From: Saprospiraceae bacterium
GTDB lineage: Bacteria; Bacteroidota; Bacteroidia; Chitinophagales; Saprospiraceae
Assembly: GCA_016717265.1 (NCBI GenBank)
Contig: JADKFX010000001.1
Span: 2,864,501-2,928,500, forward strand
Reading direction: 5' to 3'
DNA: 64,000 nt
Shown: in pieces, positions 36,077 to 45,750 of the stretch
How positions within the stretch are numbered: position 1 is the stretch's first letter
Layout: each line of letters starts with the position of its first letter
Program-made: the position numbers and the translations under genes
Notes under the pieces: model-generated
Database searches by the model: none
What the model was told of the DNA's origin: nothing
Seen by the model: the letters and a program-made list of their open reading frames with translations, nothing else

Positions 36077-37695
36077 TTCTGAACAACAATTTTACGAATC
36101 TCAGTGGATCCTTCCTTCATTTGGAATCGAAGTAAATAAACACCACTCGGAAAGCTTATTGGCAAGACTGTACTATGTGCATTCACTTCTAAATTCATTA
36201 ATACTTTAGCATTCAAGTTAAGCAGTTCTAAATTCCTAATTGTAACTGTTGATAAAATAGATAAAGAGTTCGTAATTGGATTCGGATAAAGACTGATCGA
36301 ATTATTGGAAATGTCTTTTACTCCTGTAGTTCTGCATACTTCTGCCGTTTCCATAGTAACAAATTTAAGATAACAATCAAAATCAGATAATTGAAGCTGC
36401 AAAGATTTTCCATTTATTGCTATATCCTGAATTTCAATTGGATCCTTAAAAACCTCTGAAGTAAGATCTTCAGCGCAATCATGGCTTAAAGCAGCTGGGT
36501 TTTCAAGTAAGATCAGAAAATTGTCCAATGAACCATTAGGTTTTACCATAGTCCATATTTTATCATTTGAACGATCATACGCTGAAGCTGAACTCGTTGC
36601 AATACTCACATTCTTTAATTCTTTTTTGAAATATTTAAATTGCTCAACGATCGCATTTAAAGAATTGACTTTCATCATTGCAAAACCTTCAAAACCATTT
36701 TCCACGGGAGCTTGTCCATTAAATAAAAAATAATTTCCATCGATTGTTGCAGATTCTACGCGAATTGGCGCGTTATAATTTCTCCAGGTTCTTAAAGTCA
36801 ATGAGGTATCAAACATAGTAACTAAAACCGGACCTGGCTCAGATCTGCCTACAATCGATTGAGAAAACAAATGAATATTAGTCCCTTTTGCTTTAATAAA
36901 ATTCCAACCATATCGATGGCTATATGAACCATCTGCACTTAATAATTCAATACGTTTCAAATTTAATGGATTCCCATTAAGGTCACATTGAACCAACATC
37001 ATCCTGGAAAAATTATCAGTAGATAATTTAAATATACCACTTACTAATAAATTTCCATTGGGGCCTAAATTCAACATACCTGGAGTTTCCGAATGAACGG
37101 GAGCAACACTATTATAAACTGTTGACCAAAGAATCTTAGCTCCATCGTATTTTATCAACACAATTTTACTATTAAAATTTGATAAATATTCAACAATCGT
37201 TTCGGCTAAAATATAAAATACATTATTCGTGTAAATAACATCTACTGGATTTAAAATAAAATTAGGATCGGACTCCAAAGAAATTAATTTAAAATTTATG
37301 AGTGCATTGATTTTTATATTTACTATGCCGATCAATAATAAATTAACAGAACCCTGATCATTATAGGTTCCAAGTATAAATATCTCATCCGGACTTACTT
37401 GAATCGCCTTGTTGACATAAATACTACCTGTTTTATGATAAAGAACAGAACCTATTTTAAGGTCGGAAGCATGATGATAATTTAATAATAAAATACTACT
37501 CCGCTTTTCTAAATTATCAGTACAATTAATAGCACATAGTTTTGACCCTTGAGATGCACCTAAATTCCCATAACCACTCATACTTGCTATCGCATTCATT
37601 TCCAATGACGCATCCTTGATATTGATTTTGGTCATCGACTGAGAATTGCTTGAAATCCATACAAAAAGCAATAAGAACAAAATATAAAATCTCAT
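36073..37695 (-). CDS. T9SS type A sorting domain protein, function unknown
   Basis: 540 aa. Signal peptide MRFYILFLLLFVWISSNSQ. The middle is a beta-rich region built of repeated blade-like units (ILLLNYHHASDLKIGSVLYH, NGNLLVSGIF), suggestive of a propeller but without a known family. The last 80 residues are a T9SS type A sorting domain (SLYPNPITNSLSI ... PSGVYLLRF ... IRKIVV), so it is exported through the type IX system. The frame opens further to 37722, overlapping the next gene; the start at 37695 gives the signal peptide directly and leaves a 4-base gap. Confidence 0.87.
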   Translation of the reverse strand: MRFYILFLLLFVWISSNSQSMTKINIKDASLEMNAIASMSGYGNLGASQGSKLCAINCTDNLEKRSSILLLNYHHASDLKIGSVLYHKTGSIYVNKAIQVSPDEIFILGTYNDQGSVNLLLIGIVNIKINALINFKLISLESDPNFILNPVDVIYTNNVFYILAETIVEYLSNFNSKIVLIKYDGAKILWSTVYNSVAPVHSETPGMLNLGPNGNLLVSGIFKLSTDNFSRMMLVQCDLNGNPLNLKRIELLSADGSYSHRYGWNFIKAKGTNIHLFSQSIVGRSEPGPVLVTMFDTSLTLRTWRNYNAPIRVESATIDGNYFLFNGQAPVENGFEGFAMMKVNSLNAIVEQFKYFKKELKNVSIATSSASAYDRSNDKIWTMVKPNGSLDNFLILLENPAALSHDCAEDLTSEVFKDPIEIQDIAINGKSLQLQLSDFDCYLKFVTMETAEVCRTTGVKDISNNSISLYPNPITNSLSILSTVTIRNLELLNLNAKVLMNLEVNAHSTVLPISFPSGVYLLRFQMKEGSTEIRKIVVQN

Positions 37696-37699
37696 TTTA

Positions 37700-39973
37700 T
37701 TAAATTTTAATCCATTTAACATAAGCTAATTGATTAATAGTTTGAATTTTGATAATATAAATACCACTATTTAAAGATACCAAATGATCTTCATAAGAAT
37801 TCATGGAATCGACGATAACAGAAGAATATAAATTGCCAACAACATCTAAAATTGAAATTCGGATAGGTTTTAAAAAAGAATTTTTAACTTTAAATATACC
37901 AGACGATGGATTCGGATATATTTCAACATAATCTTTGAGCAAATTAATATTATCCACACTTCCATCAACTTTAAAAGTAGTTGTATAGATGCCAAGACCT
38001 CCTCTTGAGTTACCGGTCACCATATCCAATATACCATCATCATCAATATCTGCCAAACTGAGGGTTATGCGCTCCCCTTCTTGTACGTTTCCATAGGTTG
38101 AATCTACAATCGAAAAATTTCCTTGCACATTGCCTTCTACATTATCAATAATTTTTATTTCGCCAAATATATTTCCTGAGAAGAGCTTATAGGTACCTTT
38201 AAAATCTATTACTTCAGGACTGGTATAGGATTTGGAAGAAAATGAATTAACAATTACCTTACCCAAACAATTTGTGTTGGGCGGTTTAAAATAATCGGGA
38301 TCAAAATGAGGGACAGATTTAGTGCCCATATTTTGAAAATAATAAAAACTTCCACATGCCTGATTATTTGAATCGTTTGTATTTAACCTTGTCCCTGATA
38401 CAATATCTAACAAACCATCTCGATTAAGATCCACTAAAAACGGACTACTATTACTTCGAACGGATAGATCCTGAAAGGGATAAATCGGTTTATTAAACTG
38501 AAATAATTTATTTTTACCTGCGATGTTTTCACAATAAAAAAATTGACCTTGATTCTCTCCTACTAATAAATCTAAGTCACCATCACCATCCAGATCACCT
38601 ATTGTAGGTGAAAAACTATGATGAGCATCAGAACCCAAAGAAAAATAATTGAAATTTAAATAATTACTATCGACCAATTTATATTTAGGTTGCTGTTTAT
38701 TCCCAATGTTTTCAAAAAGCACTAACCGTGCATTCCGCAAATTTGAGGATCTTATAAAGTATCCTTCTGTTCCAACCAATATATCTGTTAATCCATCCTG
38801 ATTATAATCTAAAAAACAAGGATCTGACCCAGAACCTAAATCAATCATCTCAGAAACAAACATTGCACGGGTTTGCAACTCAAAATTGGGTGCTGTTGCT
38901 TTTCCAGTATTTCTATAATACGAAATATTATTTGCATTTTCTGAAATAGATCTTTGATTTGGTGCAATCAACAAATCTCTTAATCCATCATGGTCAACAT
39001 CTACATCATAGGCACCTAAAAAAGTAGCAATATTTACAGAATCTTTTTTAGCTGGCCAATAGGTCAATTGATTGGTCATCCATGCTTGTGAATTTGTACC
39101 TCCATTGTATAATGCAATTACTCCATTGTTCGTAAGGTCTCCAATAATCAAATCCCGAAGTGAATCTCCATTTAATTCCACACTCAGCACTGTAGAACCA
39201 GCATGCCGGGTAGTAATTTCTGGACTCAAGAAACTCGCACATTCATCCATTTTACCACTCAATTTTATTTCAGCATTTAAACCACTTTCGATAAATTTTC
39301 CATAACAGCGATCAGAGATAACAAAAGCAAGTGTATCTTTTGAATAGGCCCTTTCCTTTACAACATTTTGAAACCAAGTTACCCGATTATTTCCAGGCTC
39401 GTAGGTTAATATATCCAAATCACCATCTCCGTCTACATCATCAATTGAAGGCAGATCTGAATAATCAATTGGTATTTGAACGGAAGAACTCCCCCCCGTT
39501 GGAAAATACAAAACTTTAAATTGCTTTTTCATATCAAATTTTGAAAAAACTATTTTTTGATTTTCTAAAGAAGCAGTATATACTTCAATACCAGCAATAC
39601 CTTCTGTGTTAAATGCACAACTAAACAGATCCATTAAACCATCGTAATTATAATCTTTAAAAACGACCCAATCTTTTATTTTCGGAAATATTTGTTTGTA
39701 TTGCGGAGCATATCTATACTTTTTTGTAGAAACTTCAAAAAGCATAGGAATCAAAATATCACCAGCCCGATCAAAAATGACAATATCATTAATTCCATCT
39801 TGATTTAGATCAAACTCTCCAATTTGAGCATTATCGACACCCCCTGATAAAGGATTTTCCAACAGTTTGTCCTGAATAGTTAAAAAAGAAACATTTTTAT
39901 TTTCTAAAATCTGGCTGTAGGCTATATTAAACAGGCTAAAAAATGAAATACAGACTATTGCAATTACTCTCAT
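37700..39973 (-). CDS. T9SS cargo protein with FG-GAP/VCBS repeats
   Basis: 757 aa. Signal peptide ending IAYSQ at residue 21. At least eight FG-GAP-like repeats, each with a calcium-binding DxNxDGxxD loop (DLNQDGINDI, DYNYDGLMDL, DVDGDGDLDI, DVDHDGLRDL, DYNQDGLTDI, DLDGDGDLDL, DLNRDGLLDI, DIDDDGILDM), which form an integrin-like beta-propeller. C-terminal T9SS sorting domain (VEIYPNPSSGIF ... LNSGIYIIKIQT). Likely a secreted or surface calcium-binding protein. Lies 4 bases upstream of the other T9SS gene on the same strand; -7 box at 40000-40007. Confidence 0.9.
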   Translation of the reverse strand: MRVIAIVCISFFSLFNIAYSQILENKNVSFLTIQDKLLENPLSGGVDNAQIGEFDLNQDGINDIVIFDRAGDILIPMLFEVSTKKYRYAPQYKQIFPKIKDWVVFKDYNYDGLMDLFSCAFNTEGIAGIEVYTASLENQKIVFSKFDMKKQFKVLYFPTGGSSSVQIPIDYSDLPSIDDVDGDGDLDILTYEPGNNRVTWFQNVVKERAYSKDTLAFVISDRCYGKFIESGLNAEIKLSGKMDECASFLSPEITTRHAGSTVLSVELNGDSLRDLIIGDLTNNGVIALYNGGTNSQAWMTNQLTYWPAKKDSVNIATFLGAYDVDVDHDGLRDLLIAPNQRSISENANNISYYRNTGKATAPNFELQTRAMFVSEMIDLGSGSDPCFLDYNQDGLTDILVGTEGYFIRSSNLRNARLVLFENIGNKQQPKYKLVDSNYLNFNYFSLGSDAHHSFSPTIGDLDGDGDLDLLVGENQGQFFYCENIAGKNKLFQFNKPIYPFQDLSVRSNSSPFLVDLNRDGLLDIVSGTRLNTNDSNNQACGSFYYFQNMGTKSVPHFDPDYFKPPNTNCLGKVIVNSFSSKSYTSPEVIDFKGTYKLFSGNIFGEIKIIDNVEGNVQGNFSIVDSTYGNVQEGERITLSLADIDDDGILDMVTGNSRGGLGIYTTTFKVDGSVDNINLLKDYVEIYPNPSSGIFKVKNSFLKPIRISILDVVGNLYSSVIVDSMNSYEDHLVSLNSGIYIIKIQTINQLAYVKWIKI

Positions 39974-40280
39974 TTGATGTATTTACTATTATAAACGAAC
40001 AAAATTAATGATTTGCGCTTAAGAAATCAATCTAAATAGTGGCTAGCAATAAATTTAAAACATTAAGTAGATATTCAACATTATTGAAATATTGCTAAAA
40101 TTAGCGAAATTGAAAGTTGCATCCTGGAAATCGCCATTATTTTACATAAAAAACCTAAAAGTTTGCTTTAATCATTCTGATTCCTTCAGATTTCGTTAAA
40201 AAAGCCTTAAAACATAGATTTTGAACTAAAATTTCATAAATTGATCAAACCAAAATAAAGCAAATTACGTTTAAAAAAAG
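39974..40280. other. 307-base divergent intergenic region
   Basis: Separates the minus-strand FG-GAP gene from the plus-strand thioredoxin-fold genes. Apart from the -7 box at 40000-40007, no ORF, hairpin or repeat stands out, and no convincing -7 box was seen before the gene at 40281. Confidence 0.4.
40000..40007 (-). promoter_or_regulatory. -7 box upstream of the FG-GAP protein gene
   Basis: TAATTTTG on the minus strand fits TAnnTTTG and ends about 26 bases before the ATG at 39973. It would drive both T9SS genes. Confidence 0.45.
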
Positions 40281-40772
40281 ATGTCGCATAAAATTTTACT
40301 ATTAGTACTTTTCTTTAACCAAAATATATATGGCCATCTAAATGCACAGCAATCAATTCCTGTGGTCAATACTAAAGAATTACTTTCCTTAATAAATTCC
40401 CAAGATGACACTTTGAGAATATTTAATTTCTGGGCAACATGGTGCAAGCCTTGTGTTCAAGAATTGCCATTTTTTGAAGAATTAAATACAAAACGTAAAG
40501 AAGGTAAATTTGTACTTTATTTAGTAAGTCTTGATTCTAAGGAGAGTATTCAAAAAAAATTAGTCCCGTTTATTAAGAAAAGGCAACTTCATTCTACCAT
40601 TATTGTATTTGATGGTGGAAATCCAAATGTTTGGATTGATCAAATTGAACCAAATTGGACAGGTTCAATACCAGCTTCCTTATTCATATATCAAGGAAAT
40701 CGCCTTTTTGCAGAGAGTCCATTTGAGAATTTAACAAGTATTGAAAATTTTATAAATCAATTTAAATTATGA
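40281..40772 (+). CDS. TlpA-like thioredoxin-family protein
   Basis: 163 aa periplasmic protein. Signal peptide to about residue 22 (HLNAQ). One thioredoxin fold with the redox motif WATWCKPC at about 52-59 and a cis-Pro strand (GSIPASLFIY). Likely keeps apocytochrome or other exported Cys reduced. Overlaps the next gene by ATGA, so the pair is translationally coupled. Confidence 0.87.
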   Translation: MSHKILLLVLFFNQNIYGHLNAQQSIPVVNTKELLSLINSQDDTLRIFNFWATWCKPCVQELPFFEELNTKRKEGKFVLYLVSLDSKESIQKKLVPFIKKRQLHSTIIVFDGGNPNVWIDQIEPNWTGSIPASLFIYQGNRLFAESPFENLTSIENFINQFKL

Positions 40773-41362
40773 AAAATATTTTAATTACTCTAGGAATCTT
40801 TTTTTCCTTGGCAAGTTTCCTAAATGGACAAGGTTATCAAATTGGTCAAACAGCTGAAGACTTTAGCTTAAAGAATGTCAACGAGAAAATGGTGAGCTTA
40901 GCGGATTACAAGGCTGCTCAAGGTTTTGTTATTGTTTTCACTTGTAATCATTGTCCGTATGCAAAAATGTACGAGAAAAGGATCATCGATTTGCATAAGA
41001 AATATGAAAAGAAAGGATATTCGGTAATTGCAATTAATCCGAATGACCCAGAAGTAGTTCCAGAAGATAGTTATGCAGAAATGGTAAAAATTTCAAAGAA
41101 GAAAAAATACCCTTTTGTTTATCTATTAGATGAAGGTCAAAAAGTATACCCAAAATTTGGTGCAACCAAAACGCCTCATGTTTATATTTTAGATAAAAAC
41201 TATGTTGTAAAATATATTGGTGCAATCGATGACAATCCAAAAGATGAATCTGCTGTACAGATTAAATATGTAGAAAATGCAATAGATGCATTAATAAAAG
41301 GCTCAAATCCTGATCCAGCGGTTACAAAAGCTATAGGATGCAGTGTAAAAAAGAAAGCATAA
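40769..41362 (+). CDS. Thioredoxin-family / peroxiredoxin-like secreted protein
   Basis: 197 aa, signal peptide ending in LNGQ at about residue 20, then a redoxin (AhpC/TSA-like) domain with VFTCNHCPYAKMYEKR: the CxxC pair sits at the end of the first strand. The cis-Pro loop is TKTPHVYIL. Belongs to the thioredoxin-like/PRX_like1 group, of unproven redox role. A single Cys near the C-terminus (GCSVKKK) could take part in resolving. Coupled to the preceding TlpA-like gene and closed by a terminator. Confidence 0.85.
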   Translation: MKNILITLGIFFSLASFLNGQGYQIGQTAEDFSLKNVNEKMVSLADYKAAQGFVIVFTCNHCPYAKMYEKRIIDLHKKYEKKGYSVIAINPNDPEVVPEDSYAEMVKISKKKKYPFVYLLDEGQKVYPKFGATKTPHVYILDKNYVVKYIGAIDDNPKDESAVQIKYVENAIDALIKGSNPDPAVTKAIGCSVKKKA

Positions 41363-41431
41363 TGATTACAATTTTTGCACGATATACAAATTGACTAAAG
41401 CGCTTTGATTAAATAACATTCGTTTATTAAT

Positions 41432-41466
41432 TTCCCTATGATTAAAAATTATAGGGATTTTTAATT
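41432..41466 (+). terminator. Terminator after the thioredoxin-fold gene pair
   Basis: CCCTAT (41434-41439) pairs with ATAGGG (41451-41456) and is followed by ATTTTTAATTT. It lies 70 bases after the stop and upstream of purL. Short stem, A/T-rich loop, so moderate support. Confidence 0.55.
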
Positions 41467-41554
41467 TAATGTAAAGAACCTAACCCAGTTCAATTCAAAG
41501 TAAAAAAACAAGAAGAGAATGTTATTAGAATATTTTAATATATAATTGATTCAT

Positions 41555-41562
41555 TATCTTTG
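41555..41562 (+). promoter_or_regulatory. -7 box upstream of purL
   Basis: TATCTTTG fits TAnnTTTG and ends 25 bases before the purL ATG. Motif evidence only. A purine riboswitch was looked for and not seen. Confidence 0.5.
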
Positions 41563-41587
41563 CGATTATTGAAACCAATATTAATTC

Positions 41588-43807
41588 ATGGACATTCCAA
41601 ACATCGAAACGGCTGCCAAATTAGGACTATCAGCAGCTGAATATCAACTGATTATAGACATATTAGGAAGGGAACCCAATTTTACAGAACTGAGTATCTA
41701 TTCGGTTATGTGGTCTGAACATTGTTCATATAAAAATTCAATTCTTCAATTAAAAAAATTACCACGCAAAGGATCTAGACTTTTAGTCGAGGCTGGAGAA
41801 GAAAATGCTGGTTTAGTGGACATTGGTGATGGTTTGGCTTGTGCTTTTAAAATTGAATCACACAATCATCCATCTGCCATTGAACCTTACCAAGGTGCCG
41901 CAACCGGTGTGGGAGGAATTCATAGAGATATTTTTACTATGGGAGCAAGACCCATTGCAGCATTAAACTCACTGCGTTTTGGCAATCTCCAAAATTCTCA
42001 TACCAGGCAACTAATGAAAGGAGTGGTAAAAGGAATTGGCAATTATGGCAATGCATTTGGCGTGCCAACGGTTGGCGGAGAGGTTTATTTTCATAATTGT
42101 TACAACCAAAATATTTTAGTAAATGCAATGTCTGTGGGTATCGTTGAGCATGGCAAAACGGTATCTGCCAGCGCAGATGGACCAGGGAATCCAGTTTTTA
42201 TAGTTGGCTCTTCAACAGGAAAGGATGGAATCCATGGTGCAACATTTGCTTCCGCGGATTTAACGGAAGATTCTGCACAAGACTTACCTGCGGTTCAAGT
42301 AGGAGATCCATTTCAGGAAAAATTATTGTTAGAAGCTAGTCTGGAAGCCATAACTACAGGACAAATTATAGGAATGCAAGACATGGGTGCGGCAGGGATT
42401 ACCTGCTCAACATCAGAAATGTCGGCTAAAAGTGGAACCGGTATGAAAATTTATCTTGATTTAGTTCCGACGCGGCAAAAAAATATGCAACCATTTGAAA
42501 TTCTTCTATCTGAATCACAGGAAAGGATGCTTGTTATTTGTAAAAAAGGTGGAGAACAACAATTATTAAAAGTATTTGAAAAGTGGGATTTAGAATGTGT
42601 TCAAATTGGAGAAGTCACTGATACCGGAAGATTAGAATATTTTATGCAAGGAATTAAAGTCGCAGATGTTCCGGCTTTTTCATTGGTTTTAGGAGGTGGA
42701 GCACCGGTTTACGAACGCGAATCAAAGAAGCCAGGATATTTTGAACTAATTGAAGCTTTTGACCCAAAGCAAATACCAGAACCTGAAGATCTGATTGGTA
42801 TCAGTAAAACCTTAATTTGTTCTCCTAATATCGCCAGTAAAAATTGGATTTTTGAACAATATGATAAAATGGTTCGAACAGGGACCCTGAATTCTGTAAA
42901 GCAAGCTGATGCAGCTGTTATTAGAGTAAAGCAGAATGGAAAAGCGCTTTGCTTAACAACCGATTGCAATTCCAATTATGTTTATTTGAACCCATATATT
43001 GGAGGTATGATTGCGGTTAGTGAAAGTGCCAGAAACATAAGTTGCTCAGGTGGAATTCCAGTAGCTATTACAAATTGTCTAAACTTTGGCAATCCTTATA
43101 ATCCAGAGGTTTATTGGCAATTTGAACAAGCATTAAAAGGTATGCGTGAAGCTTGTTTAAAGTTTGACACTCCTGTAACGGGAGGAAACGTAAGTTTCTA
43201 TAATCAAACAGTCAATAAGGATAAAACAGAACCAATTTATCCTACACCTACAATTGGCATGCTCGGATTAATGGAAGATCTAACGTTATTTACCACCTTA
43301 GACTTTAAGGAAGAAGGTGATTTAATCTATTTATTAGGTGTTCAAAATAACAATCTAGCGATTTCAGAGTATTTGCAGCTTATACATGGAATTATACATG
43401 CACCGGCCCCTTATTTTAATTTGGATGAAGAATACTTAGTGCAACAAACAATTCAAAAATTAATAAGAAAACACCTTATTAAATCGGCACATGACGTTTC
43501 CGAAGGTGGAATCTTTTGTTCCCTTGCAGAAAGCAGTTTTGCTAGTCCTAAACTTGGATTTGAAATTCAAATTCCGGCGGGTTTTAGAAAAGATATCTTC
43601 TTGTTTGGAGAAAGTCAAGGAAGAATTTTAGTTTCTATTAAACAAGAAGATAAACAAGAATTTGAATTAATTTTGCAACAAAACAAGCAATTATTTTATT
43701 TAATTGGAAGCGTAATAAAAGATAATTTTGTGATAAATGATGTACACTTTGGTACAAATAAAGAATATTTTGAACTAAATTATGATTCCATTTCAAAACA
43801 ATTTTAA
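41588..43807 (+). CDS. purL: Phosphoribosylformylglycinamidine synthase II, small PurL
   Basis: Converts FGAR to FGAM in purine synthesis. 739 aa, the small PurL that works with separate PurS and PurQ, neither of which is in the window. Motifs: SVMWSEHCSYKNS near residue 40, SHNHPSAIEPYQGAATGVGG at about 96-115, GMQDMGAAGITCSTSEM and the C-terminal HDVSEGGIFCSLAESSF. Ends 20 bases before the TlpA/DUF4369 lipoprotein gene. Confidence 0.96.
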   Translation: MDIPNIETAAKLGLSAAEYQLIIDILGREPNFTELSIYSVMWSEHCSYKNSILQLKKLPRKGSRLLVEAGEENAGLVDIGDGLACAFKIESHNHPSAIEPYQGAATGVGGIHRDIFTMGARPIAALNSLRFGNLQNSHTRQLMKGVVKGIGNYGNAFGVPTVGGEVYFHNCYNQNILVNAMSVGIVEHGKTVSASADGPGNPVFIVGSSTGKDGIHGATFASADLTEDSAQDLPAVQVGDPFQEKLLLEASLEAITTGQIIGMQDMGAAGITCSTSEMSAKSGTGMKIYLDLVPTRQKNMQPFEILLSESQERMLVICKKGGEQQLLKVFEKWDLECVQIGEVTDTGRLEYFMQGIKVADVPAFSLVLGGGAPVYERESKKPGYFELIEAFDPKQIPEPEDLIGISKTLICSPNIASKNWIFEQYDKMVRTGTLNSVKQADAAVIRVKQNGKALCLTTDCNSNYVYLNPYIGGMIAVSESARNISCSGGIPVAITNCLNFGNPYNPEVYWQFEQALKGMREACLKFDTPVTGGNVSFYNQTVNKDKTEPIYPTPTIGMLGLMEDLTLFTTLDFKEEGDLIYLLGVQNNNLAISEYLQLIHGIIHAPAPYFNLDEEYLVQQTIQKLIRKHLIKSAHDVSEGGIFCSLAESSFASPKLGFEIQIPAGFRKDIFLFGESQGRILVSIKQEDKQEFELILQQNKQLFYLIGSVIKDNFVINDVHFGTNKEYFELNYDSISKQF

Positions 43808-43827
43808 CAATACATATTTTAAGATTT

Positions 43828-44928
43828 ATGAAAACCCGTATACAACAATTATTATTTTTAACACTTTCTGTAATTGTTTTTTCTTGTAATCAAGGAAATC
43901 AGATTATTGGAAATTTTACAAATGCATCTGACATTTCGATCTCACTCGATAGAATTGGATTAGATAATTCTGCAGTTGCAATCGATAAAACAGAATTTAA
44001 AGGGGGAAGCTTTAAATTTCAACTTAAAGAAGCAAATAAACCTGGTTTATATAGAATCACCATGGGACAACAAAATTTAATATTTGTGCTTGATGGCACC
44101 GAATCAAAGGTAGAGTTTTCGGGAAACTATAATGAATTAGGATCCGGAAAAGTCAGTGTAAAAGGATCCAGTGCATCGGAAGAGGTCTTTGCCACAATTG
44201 CTGAATTAAGTGGTTCACAACCAAATGTAGAAAAAGTAAAATCCAAGATAGCGGGTGCAAAAAGTCCTTTAGCTGCTGGCCTACTTGCGGTTCAATTTTT
44301 AGGATTTAGAGCAGATTTTCTGCCTGTGCATAAAGAAATTGTAGTTAAATTAAAAGAAAAATACCCAACTTCAGAATTTACTAAAACCTATGAGTCATTT
44401 ATTGTTCAAACTGAACAAATGGCCAGTGTGCAAGATGCAAATGAATCCATTAAGGTTGGGATGGATGCACCAGATATTGAGCTTCCTTCGCCAAAAGGGA
44501 AAAGTTACAAATTATCAGACCTAAAAGGAAAAGTAGTGTTATTAGACTTTTGGGCTAGCTGGTGTGGTCCATGCAGACGTGCAAATCCGCATGTTGTAGA
44601 TGTTTATTCAAAATATAAATCCAGGGGATTTACTGTTTATAGTGTTTCATTAGATGGCGTGGACAGTCGCACGAAAGCACAATTAGGTTCTGACTCACAA
44701 ATTAAAGATTTTACAGACAGAGCTAAAGAAGCTTGGGTTTCTGCTATCGAAAAAGACAAATTAAGCTGGGATACCCATGTAAGTGATTTAAAAAAATGGG
44801 AAAGTGATCCAGCTAAAAGATATGGAGTACAATCTATACCAAAAACATTTTTAATAGGTAAAGATGGCAAAATAGCCGCTGTAAATCCACGTGAAAACCT
44901 TGAAGAAGAGTTACTTAAAGCGCTCTAA
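43828..44928 (+). CDS. TlpA/ResA-like thiol-disulfide lipoprotein with DUF4369-like N-terminal domain
   Basis: 366 aa. Lipobox VFSC puts the lipidated Cys at residue 20. The N-terminal half is a beta-rich DUF4369-like domain (GNFTNASDISISLDRI). The C-terminal half is a thioredoxin fold with WASWCGPC at about 240-247 and cis-Pro QSIPKTFLIG. Such proteins are membrane-anchored reductases of the periplasm. Follows purL by 20 bases and may share its transcript. Confidence 0.88.
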   Translation: MKTRIQQLLFLTLSVIVFSCNQGNQIIGNFTNASDISISLDRIGLDNSAVAIDKTEFKGGSFKFQLKEANKPGLYRITMGQQNLIFVLDGTESKVEFSGNYNELGSGKVSVKGSSASEEVFATIAELSGSQPNVEKVKSKIAGAKSPLAAGLLAVQFLGFRADFLPVHKEIVVKLKEKYPTSEFTKTYESFIVQTEQMASVQDANESIKVGMDAPDIELPSPKGKSYKLSDLKGKVVLLDFWASWCGPCRRANPHVVDVYSKYKSRGFTVYSVSLDGVDSRTKAQLGSDSQIKDFTDRAKEAWVSAIEKDKLSWDTHVSDLKKWESDPAKRYGVQSIPKTFLIGKDGKIAAVNPRENLEEELLKAL

Positions 44929-44965
44929 AAAGCACAACTTTTCAAAAAATAATGGCTCTTGTAAA

Positions 44966-45733
44966 TTAGTTATTTGGAGCTCTTGGATCTGCAAACCAAG
45001 CCATTAAAATAGAGCTAGCAATAGCTGCATTAAGCGATTCCGCGCCTAGAGATTTGTTAGAAGGAATGGATATTGTTTTGTTACAAGAATTAATTATGGG
45101 ATCAGACAAACCCTGGGCTTCATTTCCAATACAAATCAATTGACTGCCTGTTTTTTCAATTTCGTAATATGGTTGCCCATTTAAAACGGTTGCGAATTTA
45201 TTTATATTTTTAAAATCGATCAACATTTGATCCCATGAACAATGTATTACCGCGACCCTCATAATACTTGACATGGTAGCTTGCACACATTTATTATTAA
45301 AAGGATCTACCGTATCTAAAGAACAATATATCTGCTGGATTCCAAACCAATCTGCAGACCTAATAATACTTCCCAAATTACCAGGATCCCTTATTCGATC
45401 TAAATATAACAAGACATTACTTTGTGGAGTCCTGTTTACATCAATTTCTGGAAAATCAAAAACGGCTAACACTTCATCTGTGCTTTTTAATGACGAAACT
45501 GCATGTAACACACTTAATTCAACGATTTTCAATTTAGGATTATGATTTTGCAAATCGGATTCATTATTCAAAGCCCATGTTTTAGTCGCACAAATCATTT
45601 GCAGTTTATCCGGTGCTGTTTTAATCAAATCAAGAATAAGCCTTGAACCTTCAGCGATAAATTGTTGCCTTAGATATCTTGTTTTCTTCTCTTTTAGCGA
45701 ATTAATCCACAATTTTTCTGATTTACTTAGCAT
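44966..45733 (-). CDS. TrmH/SpoU family RNA 2'-O-methyltransferase
   Basis: 255 aa SPOUT methyltransferase. The trefoil-knot motifs are RDPGNLGSIIRSADWFG (motif 1), ICIGNEAQGLSD (motif 2) and IPSNKSLGAESLNAAIA (motif 3). The N-terminal 90 residues look like the RNA-binding region found in rRNA methylases (TsnR/RlmB-like). Target base in rRNA or tRNA cannot be told. Divergent from the TamL-type gene with only 17 bases between starts, so the two promoters must overlap the coding ends. Confidence 0.9.
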   Translation of the reverse strand: MLSKSEKLWINSLKEKKTRYLRQQFIAEGSRLILDLIKTAPDKLQMICATKTWALNNESDLQNHNPKLKIVELSVLHAVSSLKSTDEVLAVFDFPEIDVNRTPQSNVLLYLDRIRDPGNLGSIIRSADWFGIQQIYCSLDTVDPFNNKCVQATMSSIMRVAVIHCSWDQMLIDFKNINKFATVLNGQPYYEIEKTGSQLICIGNEAQGLSDPIINSCNKTISIPSNKSLGAESLNAAIASSILMAWFADPRAPNN

Positions 45734-45750
45734 CTTTGTTGTAACAATTT

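Noticed and set aside
41363..41587. Purine riboswitch before purL
   Set aside because: The gap has a terminator and a -7 box but no convincing purine-aptamer core.
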